Shown piece by piece: positions 43,175 through 53,146 of a stretch of DNA of 64,000 nt. The DNA comes from Flavobacterium flavigenum (GTDB lineage Bacteria; Bacteroidota; Bacteroidia; Flavobacteriales; Flavobacteriaceae): positions 4,092,001-4,156,000 of the forward strand of contig NZ_CP114285.2 in the NCBI RefSeq assembly GCF_027111255.2, written 5' to 3'. Each line of letters begins with the position of its first letter. Positions within the stretch are counted from its first letter, which is position 1. The translations under genes and the position numbers were made by a program. A model generated the notes under the pieces. It was not told the DNA's origin. It made no database searches and saw nothing but the letters and a program-made list of their open reading frames with translations.

Positions 43175-44485
43175 ATGAATAATAACATTGTTGCGATAGT
43201 AGGAAGACCTAACGTGGGGAAATCGACCCTGTTTAATAGGCTGATACAAAGAAGAGAAGCTATTGTAGATTCAGTATCTGGGGTTACCCGTGATAGAAAC
43301 TATGGTAAAAGCGAGTGGAACGGAAAAGAGTTTTCTGTCATTGATACCGGAGGATACGTTCGCGGAAGTGATGACGTATTCGAAGGAGAAATCCGTAAAC
43401 AGGTAGAGCTTGCTATTGACGAAGCCGATGTTATTATTTTTGTAGTTGATGTTGAAGAAGGGATTACACCAATGGATGAAACGGTGGCTAAATTGTTGCG
43501 TAAAGTAACAAAACCGGTTTTATTGGCTGTAAATAAAGTAGATAACGCAATGCGTGAGAAAGATGCGATTGAGTTTTATAATCTTGGATTAGGAGATTAT
43601 TTTACTTTCGCAAGTATTTCAGGAAGCGGAACGGGGGATTTATTAGACGCCTTAATTGATGCATTTCCGGAGAAACCAGAAGTTGAGGTTAAAGAAGATT
43701 TGCCTCGTTTTGCTGTTGTAGGACGCCCAAATGCTGGTAAATCTAGTTTTATCAATGCTTTGATTGGTCAGGATCGTTATATCGTAACAGACATTGCAGG
43801 AACAACCCGGGATGCAATTGATACTAAATTTGACCGTTTTGGTTTCGAATTTAATCTAGTTGATACAGCGGGAATTCGTCGTAAAGCAAAAGTAAAGGAA
43901 GATTTAGAATTTTATTCGGTAATGCGCTCGGTAAGGGCAATTGAGCATGCCGATATTTGTATTTTGGTTATTGATGCAACCCGCGGATTTGAAGGGCAGG
44001 ATCAGAGTATTTTCTGGCTGGCAGAGAAAAACCGTAAGGGTATTGTGATCTTGGTAAACAAGTGGGATTTGGTAGAAAAAGATACCATGTCTACTCGTGA
44101 TTACGAAGAGAAAATCAAAAAAGAATTAATGCCTTTTACGGATGTACCTATTTTATTCGTTTCGGCATTGACAAAACAGCGTTTATTGAAAGCACTTGAA
44201 GCAACGGTTCAGGTTTTTGAAAACAGAAAACAGAGAATTGCTACTTCAAAATTCAACGAATATATGTTGAAAGTTATCGAGGCTTATCCGCCACCGGCAA
44301 CAAAAGGTAAATATGTGAAAATTAAATATTGTATGCAATTGCCAACTCCAACGCCTCAGTTTGTATTTTTTGCCAATATGCCACAATATGTGAAAGAACC
44401 ATATAAACGTTATCTGGAAAATAAGATTAGAGAAAATTGGGACTTTGCAGGAGTTCCGATTGATATTTATATCAGAGAAAAATAA
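43175..44485 (+). CDS. der: GTPase Der (EngA)
   Basis: The 436-aa protein has two GTPase domains in tandem, the hallmark of Der. Domain 1 has GRPNVGKST, DTGGY and NKVDN; domain 2 (from about residue 178) has GRPNAGKSS, DTAGI and NKWD. A C-terminal KH-like domain follows, ending IDIYIREK. Der acts in 50S subunit assembly. Length and motif order are standard for the family and there is no sign of damage. Confidence 0.97.
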   Translation: MNNNIVAIVGRPNVGKSTLFNRLIQRREAIVDSVSGVTRDRNYGKSEWNGKEFSVIDTGGYVRGSDDVFEGEIRKQVELAIDEADVIIFVVDVEEGITPMDETVAKLLRKVTKPVLLAVNKVDNAMREKDAIEFYNLGLGDYFTFASISGSGTGDLLDALIDAFPEKPEVEVKEDLPRFAVVGRPNAGKSSFINALIGQDRYIVTDIAGTTRDAIDTKFDRFGFEFNLVDTAGIRRKAKVKEDLEFYSVMRSVRAIEHADICILVIDATRGFEGQDQSIFWLAEKNRKGIVILVNKWDLVEKDTMSTRDYEEKIKKELMPFTDVPILFVSALTKQRLLKALEATVQVFENRKQRIATSKFNEYMLKVIEAYPPPATKGKYVKIKYCMQLPTPTPQFVFFANMPQYVKEPYKRYLENKIRENWDFAGVPIDIYIREK

Positions 44486-44491
44486 ATTTTT

Positions 44492-44517
44492 AAGTCCCGT
44501 TTTTGGGACTTTTTTTA
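44492..44517 (+). terminator. Terminator after der
   Basis: AAGTCCC pairs perfectly with GGGACTT across a 6-base loop, followed by seven T. Confidence 0.85.
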
Positions 44518-44617
44518 TGTTTATTTAAATTGAAAACAGATTTATATTTATGAAATGGCATACTATTTGAATAAATGTGGAATTTACAATTAAACCATTT
44601 TATTCTTTTGAAGTCTT

Positions 44618-47440
44618 ATGGTTCTAACCAAACATTTTATGACCAGATTATATTACTTTTTACTGTTTTTTGTTTTTGTTTATTCGGCAAATGCTCAGAA
44701 TGATATTGTTCTTAAAGGCACTGTGCTTGATATTAATACACAGCTGCCGGTAGAATTGGCTACCGTTTATTTTACGACTGTTAAAGATTCCACGGTTATT
44801 GATTATGCAACGACAGATAAAAACGGTTTCTTTAGGTTGAACACAAAAAAACTGGATAAACCGGTTTTCCTTAAAATAAATTATTTAGGGTACCAAACTT
44901 ACACAGAAGAACAAAATGGTCTTTTGGAAAGCAAGGACTTCGGAAAATTATATTTAATCGAAAGTGTTAATGCTTTAAATGAGGTAATTGTTAAAAGTGA
45001 GGCTCCGCCAATTCGTATGAAACAGGATACCTTAGAATACAATGCAGCTTCTTATAAAGTCCGTCCTGATGCAAATGTAGAAGCATTATTAAAACAACTG
45101 CCTGGTTTTGATGTAGATGACGCCGGAAAAATCACGGTTAATGGAAGGGAAGTAAATCAGCTTTTAGTGAATGGAAAGCCATTTTTTGACAGGGATGGTG
45201 CAATGGCTTTAAAAAATTTACCTGCCGAAATCATACAAAAAGTACAGGTTTCTGATTTTAAAACCAAAAAAGAAGAATTAGCGAAACAAGAATCCACATC
45301 AGATTATTCGAGTATCAACCTGACGATTGATGAAAAGAAAAATAAAGGGTATTTCGGGAAAATTTTGGGAGGTTATGGCTCTGATGACCGTTATGAGAGC
45401 AGTCTGATCATGAATTTCTTCAATAACAAACAAAAAATCAGTATTCTTGGAGCTTCAAACAATATTAATTCAACGGGTTTTACACAAGATGAAGTATTTG
45501 ACAGTATGGGAGGTGGAAGAACAGCCAGGGGAGGCGGAAATTCTGGGGGAGGAAAAGGAATTACACAGTCTAACTTGTTGGGGATTAATTATTCTGATGA
45601 CTGGACAGAAAAACTCATGGCATCCGGAAGTTACAATTTTTCGAATACAATTAATAAAAACGATAGCAACTCTAATGAACTGAGTATTTTACCTACAGGG
45701 AATAATTATACTAAGGCTGATTCTAAAACCCGAAATGAAAGTACTGGAAATACAGCAAACTTTGAATTGGAATATAAAATCGACCCAACCACACGTCTTG
45801 TTATTACTCCAAATGTTAGTCAAACCCGTTCAAATGGAGAATCTGATTCGTCGAGTAAAACTTGGCAGGATGATGAAAACGGTCAGCTTTTAAACGATGG
45901 TACATCAGTATCGAACAAAGAAACAACCGCAACGAATTTTGCCAATACAATCAATTTTAATAAAGCTTTCGAGAAAAAAAACCGAAATATGAGTTTTGTT
46001 TTTTCGAATAATAATACCAAAAATGATTCAGATGGGTTTAATGATATTAAGACCATTTTTAATCTGGAGCCAGACAAAAATGTTGACAGATACCAAAAAA
46101 CAAGTGGTAAGAATGTTTCCGATTCCTACTCGCTGGATCTTGAATATACAGAACCGATTACAGATTCTTTAAGAGTCCGTTTTGGTTCCGATTTAGATTG
46201 GCAAAGTTCTTCAAATGACCAGAAAACTTACGATGTCGACCGTTCGACAGAAGAAATTTTAGATTTGAATTCTTCGTTAACAACCTATACGACATCTGCA
46301 CAAAATTCCGTAGCTCCAAAAGTTGGTATAACGCTGCGAAAAAGTAATTATACCTTAAATCTTGATTCGAAAACGACTATTGTTAATTTTGACAACTATT
46401 CGTTGTATATGGGGAACGAAACGCAGTTAAATAAAAAATATGTCCTGCCTTTTGCTTCTGCCCAGCTGCGATATAAATTTAGTAAATCTAAGAATTTGAC
46501 ATTCAAGTACGATTACTCAAATGCAATACCTTCAGCCAATTATTTAATGCCAATCGTTAATTTAAATAATCCATTAAATAGCATTGTTGGTAATCCTGAT
46601 TTAGATCTTATTGAGAAAAATTCGATAAATTTTAATTTCAGGAATTTTGATTTCCGCACCCGTTCGGGATATGCTTTTTCACTAAAAGGAGATTATTTTA
46701 ATAATGACATTGTATCGACTTCTGTCTTTGATGCAAATGGTAGAAGAACAACAACGTATGTAAATATTTCAGGAAATTATTCCCTTTCTGCCGGAGCAAA
46801 CTGGAATCAGTCCATTAAAAGGGATGAACATGTTTTACGATATGGGATTGGTTTAAATGGAAAATACTCTTTTAATAAAGGATATACAAATGCTGTATTA
46901 TATAATGCTAAATCAACAGCAATTTCTCCTAAGTTGTATTTTACTTATGAATATGGTGAGTTGCTGACCATTTCCCCATCTTACGGATTGTCATTTAATG
47001 AAACACATTACGAAAATACTTCTGCAAATTCGACTTCAGCAGTTGTGCACCGAGCCGGTTTACAAACTACAACTTATTGGCCGTCCAATTTAATCTTTGG
47101 AAATGATTTTGGATATACTTACAACTCTAATATTTCGGATGATTTCAAAAAAGATTTTTACTTATGGAATGCCAGTTTATCGTATGGTTTTTTACAGAAA
47201 ACATTATATGCTAAAATAAAAGTTTATGATGTCCTGAATCAGAATCAAAGCGCTACAAGGACCATTTCTGCAACCTCAGTTCGTGATGAAGAAAATACTG
47301 TTTTAAAACGTTATGTGATGTTCTCGGTAGCGTATAAAATTGGGAATTTTGCGTCTGAAAAAGGTTCGAAAAGAAGAGGAGGAGAGCGAGGCGATGGTGG
47401 TGAAAGAGGAGATCGCGGAGGAAGAGAAAGAGATATATAA
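44618..47440 (+). CDS. Outer-membrane beta-barrel protein with CarboxypepD_reg-like domain
   Basis: The 940-aa protein starts at 44618 or at 44639, either leaving a signal peptide (RLYYFLLFFVFVYSANAQ). A CarboxypepD_reg-like beta-sandwich (KGTVLDINTQLPVELATVYF) is followed by a short plug-like region (VLKQLPGFDVDDAGKITV style: LLKQLPGFDVDDAGKITVNG) and a long C-terminal barrel of the OMP_b-brl_3 type. The tail is rich in Gly, Arg and Glu (residues about 920-940). Such proteins resemble TonB-dependent receptors, but a TonB box is not evident and the substrate is unknown. It is a single gene between two terminators. Confidence 0.8.
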   Translation: MVLTKHFMTRLYYFLLFFVFVYSANAQNDIVLKGTVLDINTQLPVELATVYFTTVKDSTVIDYATTDKNGFFRLNTKKLDKPVFLKINYLGYQTYTEEQNGLLESKDFGKLYLIESVNALNEVIVKSEAPPIRMKQDTLEYNAASYKVRPDANVEALLKQLPGFDVDDAGKITVNGREVNQLLVNGKPFFDRDGAMALKNLPAEIIQKVQVSDFKTKKEELAKQESTSDYSSINLTIDEKKNKGYFGKILGGYGSDDRYESSLIMNFFNNKQKISILGASNNINSTGFTQDEVFDSMGGGRTARGGGNSGGGKGITQSNLLGINYSDDWTEKLMASGSYNFSNTINKNDSNSNELSILPTGNNYTKADSKTRNESTGNTANFELEYKIDPTTRLVITPNVSQTRSNGESDSSSKTWQDDENGQLLNDGTSVSNKETTATNFANTINFNKAFEKKNRNMSFVFSNNNTKNDSDGFNDIKTIFNLEPDKNVDRYQKTSGKNVSDSYSLDLEYTEPITDSLRVRFGSDLDWQSSSNDQKTYDVDRSTEEILDLNSSLTTYTTSAQNSVAPKVGITLRKSNYTLNLDSKTTIVNFDNYSLYMGNETQLNKKYVLPFASAQLRYKFSKSKNLTFKYDYSNAIPSANYLMPIVNLNNPLNSIVGNPDLDLIEKNSINFNFRNFDFRTRSGYAFSLKGDYFNNDIVSTSVFDANGRRTTTYVNISGNYSLSAGANWNQSIKRDEHVLRYGIGLNGKYSFNKGYTNAVLYNAKSTAISPKLYFTYEYGELLTISPSYGLSFNETHYENTSANSTSAVVHRAGLQTTTYWPSNLIFGNDFGYTYNSNISDDFKKDFYLWNASLSYGFLQKTLYAKIKVYDVLNQNQSATRTISATSVRDEENTVLKRYVMFSVAYKIGNFASEKGSKRRGGERGDGGERGDRGGRERDI

Positions 47441-47512
47441 TCTAAAGGCTCTCAGAAACAAAGCTTTTATTTGTAAAGGTTAATTTCAAATAAAATAAAA
47501 TCATATAATAAT

Positions 47513-47544
47513 AAAAACTCTGGCTTAGCTGGAGTTTTTTTTAA
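47513..47544. terminator. Terminator after the barrel protein gene
   Basis: AAAACTC and GAGTTTT pair around an inner GCT/AGC stem with two mismatched bases, followed by a T run; the A run on the other side allows use from both strands. Confidence 0.65.
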
Positions 47545-47593
47545 ATAAGACTTATGATGTCATGTTTTGGTATTCAATAATTAGAATGTAGTT

Positions 47594-48337
47594 TTACGAT
47601 TTTATTTTTCTGTTAATTCTGTGATAAACGGTAAAACGAATAATATCACGATCGTAGAAATCGACACCGCTAGACCGCCTCTGAAAATTTTTTAAATACC
47701 CTAATTCCAAACCAATATTTGGGTTGAAATGATAGCGAAGGCCTGTATAGAACCGGTTTTGGTCAAAAGTATTTTTCTTATTGTCTTTTCCGTGATTAAA
47801 TAAAACTTCATCAGAAATGGTGCCTTTCAGACTCCTTTTTTCCTTTTCCCAAAGTGTAAAAGTCGATTGTAATCGGTATCTGAATCGGAAAGAAAAAGAA
47901 AAATCATTTAACAGTTCCGTTTTAGTCGATTTTTGTATAAAACGTTCTTCAAGCTGAAAACGGTTATGGAAAGTAATTTTTGCAATATCATTTATAAAGG
48001 TGATATCCTGCTGTCCCCTGTATTCGGGAACTGAAAATTCAGGATCATTAGCAGGGTTTTGAGTATTTACATTAAAATAAGCAAATCCAAATCCTGACTC
48101 TATGTTTTTGTTAGTACGATATCTTCCCTGTGTCCTGAAAACAAATACATTTTCATGAACCGGATTTATAAAGCTCCGGTTGTCAAGTTCGGAATGTAGT
48201 GACCATTTTTCGGATAAAGGAAAAATATTGTAATATCTAATCCATGTCAGGGTTTGGTGTTCTACCTTTTTTGTGCTTTGCGCTAAAGAGAATTGACCTA
48301 AAAATGCCCAAAAAAGAAAGAATCTGAAAAATTTCAT
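47594..48337 (-). CDS. DUF2490 outer-membrane protein
   Basis: The 247-aa protein has a signal peptide (FFRFFLFWAFLGQFSLAQ), then TLTWIRYYNIFPLSEKWSLH and alternating aromatic strands ending in GLELGYLKNFQRR and VYHRINRKIKS, the pattern of the DUF2490 family. These are small outer-membrane barrels of unknown function in Bacteroidota. Length is standard. It stands alone, 160 bp from the TonB receptor gene. Confidence 0.75.
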   Translation of the reverse strand: MKFFRFFLFWAFLGQFSLAQSTKKVEHQTLTWIRYYNIFPLSEKWSLHSELDNRSFINPVHENVFVFRTQGRYRTNKNIESGFGFAYFNVNTQNPANDPEFSVPEYRGQQDITFINDIAKITFHNRFQLEERFIQKSTKTELLNDFSFSFRFRYRLQSTFTLWEKEKRSLKGTISDEVLFNHGKDNKKNTFDQNRFYTGLRYHFNPNIGLELGYLKNFQRRSSGVDFYDRDIIRFTVYHRINRKIKS

Positions 48338-48432
48338 CTACGTTATATAAATTCAAGCTGCGAATATATACAAATCAGTGATGATTTTGGGCAGAATAAA
48401 AATTGTTTTGAATGCTGTTTTGTGAATTTAAA

Positions 48433-48472
48433 ACAAAAAAACGAGATACACTTAATAAATGCATCTCGTTTT
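48433..48472 (-). terminator. Terminator after the TonB-dependent receptor gene
   Basis: AAAACGAGAT pairs perfectly with ATCTCGTTTT across a 15-base loop, with a T run on the minus strand, 27 bp beyond the stop codon. Confidence 0.75.
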
Positions 48473-48498
48473 AACCAAACTAACTTTCTTTAATTTTA

Positions 48499-51063
48499 TT
48501 ACAGCGAATATTTTAGAGTAATTCCATATGTTCTTTGGTCACCTAATACAGCCGCGTAATGTCCTGCATTTCCGCCAGCTGGCAATAATTGCTCATAATA
48601 ATCTTTGTTTAAAATATTACGTCCCCAGAAGTGAACAGATAAACCATCCGTTGCACGGAAACCTAAACGGGCATTAAAAATAGCATAACCCGGAACTATT
48701 AAATATTTTGAAGCTGATGGGCTTGATGAGAATTCAGATCTGGCATAGCTATCAAGAGCTATAAAAAATTTACCCGAGTTCCCGAAGAATCTTGCGTTTT
48801 TAGTATACTCACCTCCTAAGCTCCCTGCCCATTTTGAAACACCAGGTAAATCAGATCCTGAAACATCTTTATAATTTACGGCTTTTCCATCCACAACAAG
48901 ACCAGTTTCTTCCAAAGGTAGTGGCGCATTTGTAAATTTAATGTATTTACCGTCACTATAAGTTGCAGCTCCGTAAACACTAAACTGTCTGTTGATTACA
49001 AAACTTGCGTCTAATTCTGCTCCTCTTACTCTTACTTTATCTGCATTCGCAAGGTATCCACGATTTACACCCAATTCAGCGGCCTGAACGTTTGTTTGAA
49101 AATCTTTAATATCAGTATTGAATACTGTAAGATTCAGGATAGAATTTCTGAATGGAGAAGTTTTGATACCTGCTTCATAATGATTAACATCTTCAGGTTT
49201 AATTACTGCAAGATCACTTAATGTTTGGCCAGCTGGTGGGGTAGGAAGCCCGGCAACATTTACACCAACTGGTTTGTAGCTTTTTGCATAAGTAGCATAA
49301 GCATTGATTTTATCGCTAAATTTATATGTCAAAGTCAAATTTCCTGAAAAATCTGTATCGTCTTTACTTGAGTCAAAAGCCTGATCTGTATACACTAATT
49401 TTTTCAGTGCAATTAATGCAGGGTCATTTGTCTGGAGACCGCCGTATGTGGTACGTTTATAGTTTGCTTCTTTTTTATCAAAGTTATATCGCAAACCAGG
49501 TAATACATGCAGACGATCTGTTATGGCCCAGTCTAACTGTCCAAATACTGCAGCACTCGATGCTCTGATTCTTGCATCAGTTTTAATTCCGTAACCTTCA
49601 AAAAGGCCGGGTGTTTTCCATAAATTACTTGTTGTACTTTGAGAAAATCTCCATTGTGCACTTCCCGATTCTTCTGTACCATCTGTTTGTGATGTCTGAT
49701 CGATAAAGAATACACCTGCTACACCACTAATTTTAGACGAAAGCTGGCCAGCATATCGAACTTCCTGTGTAATTTGAGTTTGTCTTGTAGGGTTTTGTGA
49801 TTTTGCCAAAACCTGTAATCCTGTAAAATCCCTGTCATTTGACGGATCCCAGTTCCAAAAACGCCATGCAGTTGTTGATGTTAATGTTCCGCCACCAATT
49901 TTAGTGTCAATATTTAAGGATATGCCTCCCATGTCTTGTCCTGATCTCCAGGGTGTATCCTGATCAATTTTACGGTCAAATGCATTTCTGCTTGGAAGTT
50001 GATAATTTAAATCGGTAATAATAGCATCAAATTGACGATAAGCAGCTCTGTTTGTTGGCGCAACACCTGCAATTACTTGTGCATATCCGTCAGGACGCTG
50101 TGTTGTGATATCTGCAGCTAATATAATATTGGTGTTTTCTGAAGGAGTGTAAAGTAACTGTCCTCTGATTCCCTGGTTGTTAAGGGTGTTTGTTGCTCTT
50201 CCTGTTGCAATATTATCAACCAGACCATCGCGTTGTGTACCAGAAAAAGAAAGGCGTCCTGCAATTTTTTTGCTTAAAGCACCTGTAACAGAAGCTTTAG
50301 CCTGAAGGAATGCATAGTTTCCGTAACTCACTTCAAAATCTGCACCGGATGTAAAACTTGGTTTACGTGTTGTAATATTAAAGGCTCCTGATGTGGTGTT
50401 TTTACCAAACAGTGACCCTTGTGGTCCACGTAAAACTTCAATTCGTTCTACATCTACAAAATCTAAGGTTGTTGCTGCCGGACGTGCATAATAAACACCA
50501 TCAACATAGAAACCAACACCCGGGTCAATACCATCATTAGTAAGTCCGTATGGAGAACCTAAACCACGAATATTGATACCTGTGTTTCTTGGATTGGATG
50601 AATATAATTGAACAGACGGAACCAGTTCTTTAATACGATTTACATTAAAAGCTCCGGCTTGTTCAGCTTGTTTTCCAGTTACAACTGAAACCGCAATTGG
50701 AATATCCTGAACTTTTTCTATTCTTCGCCTGGAAGAAACCACAACTTCGATAAGTTCATTTTCTTCTTTTAATGCGACTTCTAATGCAGGGACAGGTAAA
50801 GTTGTAACCTCTACTTCGATAGTTTTATAACCTACATATTGCACTAAAAGTGTAAAAGGGAGATTTTTACCATTTGTGTCAAGGCTAAATTTTCCATTTT
50901 CATCAGCAATAGTACTTATAATTGTTCCTTTGATAACTACATTGGCTGCACCTAGAGGATTTTTTTGTGTGTCTGTAATTTTACCTTCAATATTTTGTGC
51001 AAATGAAACGGAGAAAGTTATAATTGAAAGTAATGTAAATATATTTTTTATAGAATTTTTCAT
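48499..51063 (-). CDS. TonB-dependent receptor
   Basis: The 854-aa protein has a signal peptide (ending SVSFAQ), a CarboxypepD_reg-like domain (NIEGKITDTQKNPLGAANVV) at about 22-110, a plug domain at about 115-235 with IRGLG, GVGFYVDGVYYARP and VERIEVLRGPQGSLFG, and a 22-strand type barrel ending YGITLKYSL. It takes up a scarce nutrient across the outer membrane using TonB energy. It lacks a SusD partner next door, so it is probably a siderophore-type or small-molecule receptor rather than a SusC. An Rrf2 regulator gene lies 250 bp upstream on the same strand with a possible operator between them. Confidence 0.9.
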   Translation of the reverse strand: MKNSIKNIFTLLSIITFSVSFAQNIEGKITDTQKNPLGAANVVIKGTIISTIADENGKFSLDTNGKNLPFTLLVQYVGYKTIEVEVTTLPVPALEVALKEENELIEVVVSSRRRIEKVQDIPIAVSVVTGKQAEQAGAFNVNRIKELVPSVQLYSSNPRNTGINIRGLGSPYGLTNDGIDPGVGFYVDGVYYARPAATTLDFVDVERIEVLRGPQGSLFGKNTTSGAFNITTRKPSFTSGADFEVSYGNYAFLQAKASVTGALSKKIAGRLSFSGTQRDGLVDNIATGRATNTLNNQGIRGQLLYTPSENTNIILAADITTQRPDGYAQVIAGVAPTNRAAYRQFDAIITDLNYQLPSRNAFDRKIDQDTPWRSGQDMGGISLNIDTKIGGGTLTSTTAWRFWNWDPSNDRDFTGLQVLAKSQNPTRQTQITQEVRYAGQLSSKISGVAGVFFIDQTSQTDGTEESGSAQWRFSQSTTSNLWKTPGLFEGYGIKTDARIRASSAAVFGQLDWAITDRLHVLPGLRYNFDKKEANYKRTTYGGLQTNDPALIALKKLVYTDQAFDSSKDDTDFSGNLTLTYKFSDKINAYATYAKSYKPVGVNVAGLPTPPAGQTLSDLAVIKPEDVNHYEAGIKTSPFRNSILNLTVFNTDIKDFQTNVQAAELGVNRGYLANADKVRVRGAELDASFVINRQFSVYGAATYSDGKYIKFTNAPLPLEETGLVVDGKAVNYKDVSGSDLPGVSKWAGSLGGEYTKNARFFGNSGKFFIALDSYARSEFSSSPSASKYLIVPGYAIFNARLGFRATDGLSVHFWGRNILNKDYYEQLLPAGGNAGHYAAVLGDQRTYGITLKYSL

Positions 51064-51264
51064 TTTTATATTATGTATATGTAATTAGTAGAATTTAGTT
51101 TTAAATTTTTTTTACCAGCACATACACATCATAGAAGAATTATTTTTCACTGTTGTGAAAATTATATTGTTACTTTTTTTCAAAAGATTTTTAGAGAAAT
51201 AAGACTTGCTTGATTTTACTTTCATTGTTCAAAAAATTGTAATGATTTGTTAATTATTTTTTGG

Positions 51265-51272
51265 CAAATATA
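51265..51272 (-). promoter_or_regulatory. -7 box of the TonB receptor promoter
   Basis: The minus strand reads TATATTTG (TAnnTTTG), about 200 bp before the receptor ATG. No standard -33 element is present; that position is covered by the inverted repeat at 51,281-51,295. Confidence 0.45.
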
Positions 51273-51280
51273 TACAAAAT

Positions 51281-51295
51281 CTATCAGTTTGGTAG
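51281..51295. promoter_or_regulatory. Candidate Rrf2 operator at the TonB receptor promoter
   Basis: CTATCA-GTT-TGGTAG is an inverted repeat of the form CTAYCA-N3-TGRTAG. It overlaps the -33 position of the receptor promoter, where a bound repressor would block it. A weaker relative, CTACTA-ACT-TG, lies upstream of the Rrf2 gene near 51,802. Confidence 0.4.
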
Positions 51296-51313
51296 AGTTT
51301 AGAAAAATATTTT

Positions 51314-51727
51314 TTATTTTTTTATCAATGAAGCTATTGTGATGTTCTGCATTGCTTTTAAAGTTTCATCACGAATAATCATCAAACCGTGTCTCAGACT
51401 GCATTCTTCCTCAGTTTTACAATCTAAGCAACGCTCATAAAAATTTAAAGAAGCACAAGGCAAAAGTGCAATTGCACCATCAAATAAACGATGGATTTCT
51501 GCCAGTGTGATGTCATTTTTGGATTTTATCAGATAATATCCGCCAAATTTTCCCTGTTTACTGCTTACAAAACGTCCTCGTTTTAGGTCTAATAAAATTT
51601 GTTCCAAAAACTTTTTAGGAATATTAGCACCTTCAGCAATTTCTATAGTTTTAGAAATGTGATCTTCCTCTTGTTCTGCTAGATAAAGTAAGGCTTTAAG
51701 AGCATATTTTGCTTTATGTGATAACAT
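51314..51727 (-). CDS. Rrf2-family transcriptional regulator
   Basis: The 137-aa protein has the Rrf2 winged helix: LSHKAKYALKALLYLAE, then IPKKFLEQILLDLKRGRFVS and GKFGGYYL. The second half has four cysteines in LPCASLNFYERCLDCKTEEE and the next residue C, a spacing that could hold an Fe-S cluster or sense sulfur compounds as in IscR, NsrR or CymR-like proteins. It is placed upstream of a TonB-dependent receptor on the same strand and likely controls it. The signal is not known. Links to cysteine or sulfate metabolism are common for such regulators in Bacteroidota but no such genes lie in this window. Confidence 0.9.
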   Translation of the reverse strand: MLSHKAKYALKALLYLAEQEEDHISKTIEIAEGANIPKKFLEQILLDLKRGRFVSSKQGKFGGYYLIKSKNDITLAEIHRLFDGAIALLPCASLNFYERCLDCKTEEECSLRHGLMIIRDETLKAMQNITIASLIKK

Positions 51728-51831
51728 TTTTTTTAAGTATGAATTGTGAATTATAAATTATGAATTAAATTTTGGAGTAAAATATTTTCAAAGATAACTC
51801 TACTAACTTGAAACATCAAACAAAATTTAAT

Positions 51832-52674
51832 TTACCAGCCACCGCTAGAGCCTCCTCCGGAGAAACCGCCACCGCCAAATCCGCCACCGAAGCCACCGCC
51901 TCCGCCAAAGCCACCTCCGGATGATCCGCCACCAAAACCACCAAATCCGCCACCGCTGCTTCTGCCTAGACTGCTTAAAAGAATAACATCCATCAAACTT
52001 GGACCTCCGCCGCTATTATTGCCTGAATTTCCTCCGCCTCCTCTTTTATTTCGGGACACCAAAATTAATACAATCACGATAATAACTATAAAAGGGAGTA
52101 TTGGAAAATCTTTTCCTTTACTCTGACTCTGTTTTCGTTCACCTTTGTATTTGCCTTTAAAAACATCAAAAAGCGCATCAGCTCCTTTATCAAGACCTTT
52201 GTAATAACTTCCTTTTTTGAATTCGGGAATAATTATATAATCAATAATTTGACCTCCAATTGCTGCTGTTAGTCGATCCTCTAGTCCATAACCAGGGTTA
52301 ATAGCTATCCTTCTTTCATCTTTAGAGACTAGAATCACAACACCATTATCATCTTTCGCAGTTCCTCCAATTCCCCATTTTTGTCCCCAGTTTGTTGCAA
52401 GTTGGCTAACATCTTCGCCTTTTAGACTTTCAATTGTTATAACAACAATTTGAGTAGTAGTGGAATCAGAGTAACGAATAAGTTTTTCTTCTAATTGTGT
52501 TTTTTCAGAAGTATTTAAAAGATTGGCATAGTCATAAACTGAAGTTTGTTCGCTTGGAATTTCTGGAATCGTGAATTGAGCAAAAATTGTGTTAAAGCTC
52601 AAAAATGATATAGACAAAAAAATGAACTGAAAAATTCTATTGGAATTTGAGATTTTAATTTTGGAATTTTTCAT
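51832..52674 (-). CDS. TPM-domain protein with glycine-rich tail (YgcG-like)
   Basis: The 280-aa protein has a signal peptide, a TPM domain at about 38-165 (VYDYANLLNTSEKTQLEEKL, then IALNPGYG-like INPGYGLEDRLT), one membrane helix at about 185-205 and a Gly/Ser-rich C-terminus (SGGGFGGFGGGSSGGGF) ending SSGGW. The layout equals YgcG-type proteins, which have been linked to membrane-protein and photosystem quality control in other lineages. It follows a second TPM gene (gap 3 bp) and a LemA gene, a partnership seen widely in bacteria. Biochemical function is unknown. Confidence 0.85.
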   Translation of the reverse strand: MKNSKIKISNSNRIFQFIFLSISFLSFNTIFAQFTIPEIPSEQTSVYDYANLLNTSEKTQLEEKLIRYSDSTTTQIVVITIESLKGEDVSQLATNWGQKWGIGGTAKDDNGVVILVSKDERRIAINPGYGLEDRLTAAIGGQIIDYIIIPEFKKGSYYKGLDKGADALFDVFKGKYKGERKQSQSKGKDFPILPFIVIIVIVLILVSRNKRGGGGNSGNNSGGGPSLMDVILLSSLGRSSGGGFGGFGGGSSGGGFGGGGGFGGGFGGGGFSGGGSSGGW

Positions 52675-52677
52675 TAT

Positions 52678-53115
52678 TTATCCTTTTGAGATTTCGTTAG
52701 ATAATTCATTTTTATCGTCTTCTGATGACGGGAAATATTTTTTTAATTGTTCGCCGGCATTTAAAACTCCGTCAACAATTCCCTGCTTAAAGTTTCCTGC
52801 TTTAAAGTGATTTGTCATAACATCTTTAGTGCAGTCCCAAAAATCATTGGTTACAAGATCGTTTATGCCCTTATCACCGCAAATGACAAAATTTTTATCA
52901 TCAACAGCAAAATAAAACAAAACACCATTCTGAAGCTGGGTTTCATTCATTCGTAATTCATAAAAAACTTCTAAAGCCCTGTCAAAAGGAACTTTAGAAG
53001 TCGTTTTTTCTATATGAACTCTAATTTCGCCAGAAGTGTTTTCTTCAGCCATGCGAATAGCTTCAACTATTTCCTGCTCTTCTTCCCTGGTTAAAAAATC
53101 TTCTACTTTTGACAT
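52678..53115 (-). CDS. Short TPM-domain protein
   Basis: The 145-aa protein is almost all TPM domain (EEQEIVEAIRMAEENTSGEI, then GVLFYFAVDDKNFVICGDKG) without signal peptide or membrane helix, so it is probably cytoplasmic or associated with the membrane through partners. It lies between LemA and the longer TPM protein in the same operon. Function is not known. Confidence 0.85.
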   Translation of the reverse strand: MSKVEDFLTREEEQEIVEAIRMAEENTSGEIRVHIEKTTSKVPFDRALEVFYELRMNETQLQNGVLFYFAVDDKNFVICGDKGINDLVTNDFWDCTKDVMTNHFKAGNFKQGIVDGVLNAGEQLKKYFPSSEDDKNELSNEISKG

Positions 53116-53146
53116 TTAAATTATTTTAGAGTTACAATTTTCTATT

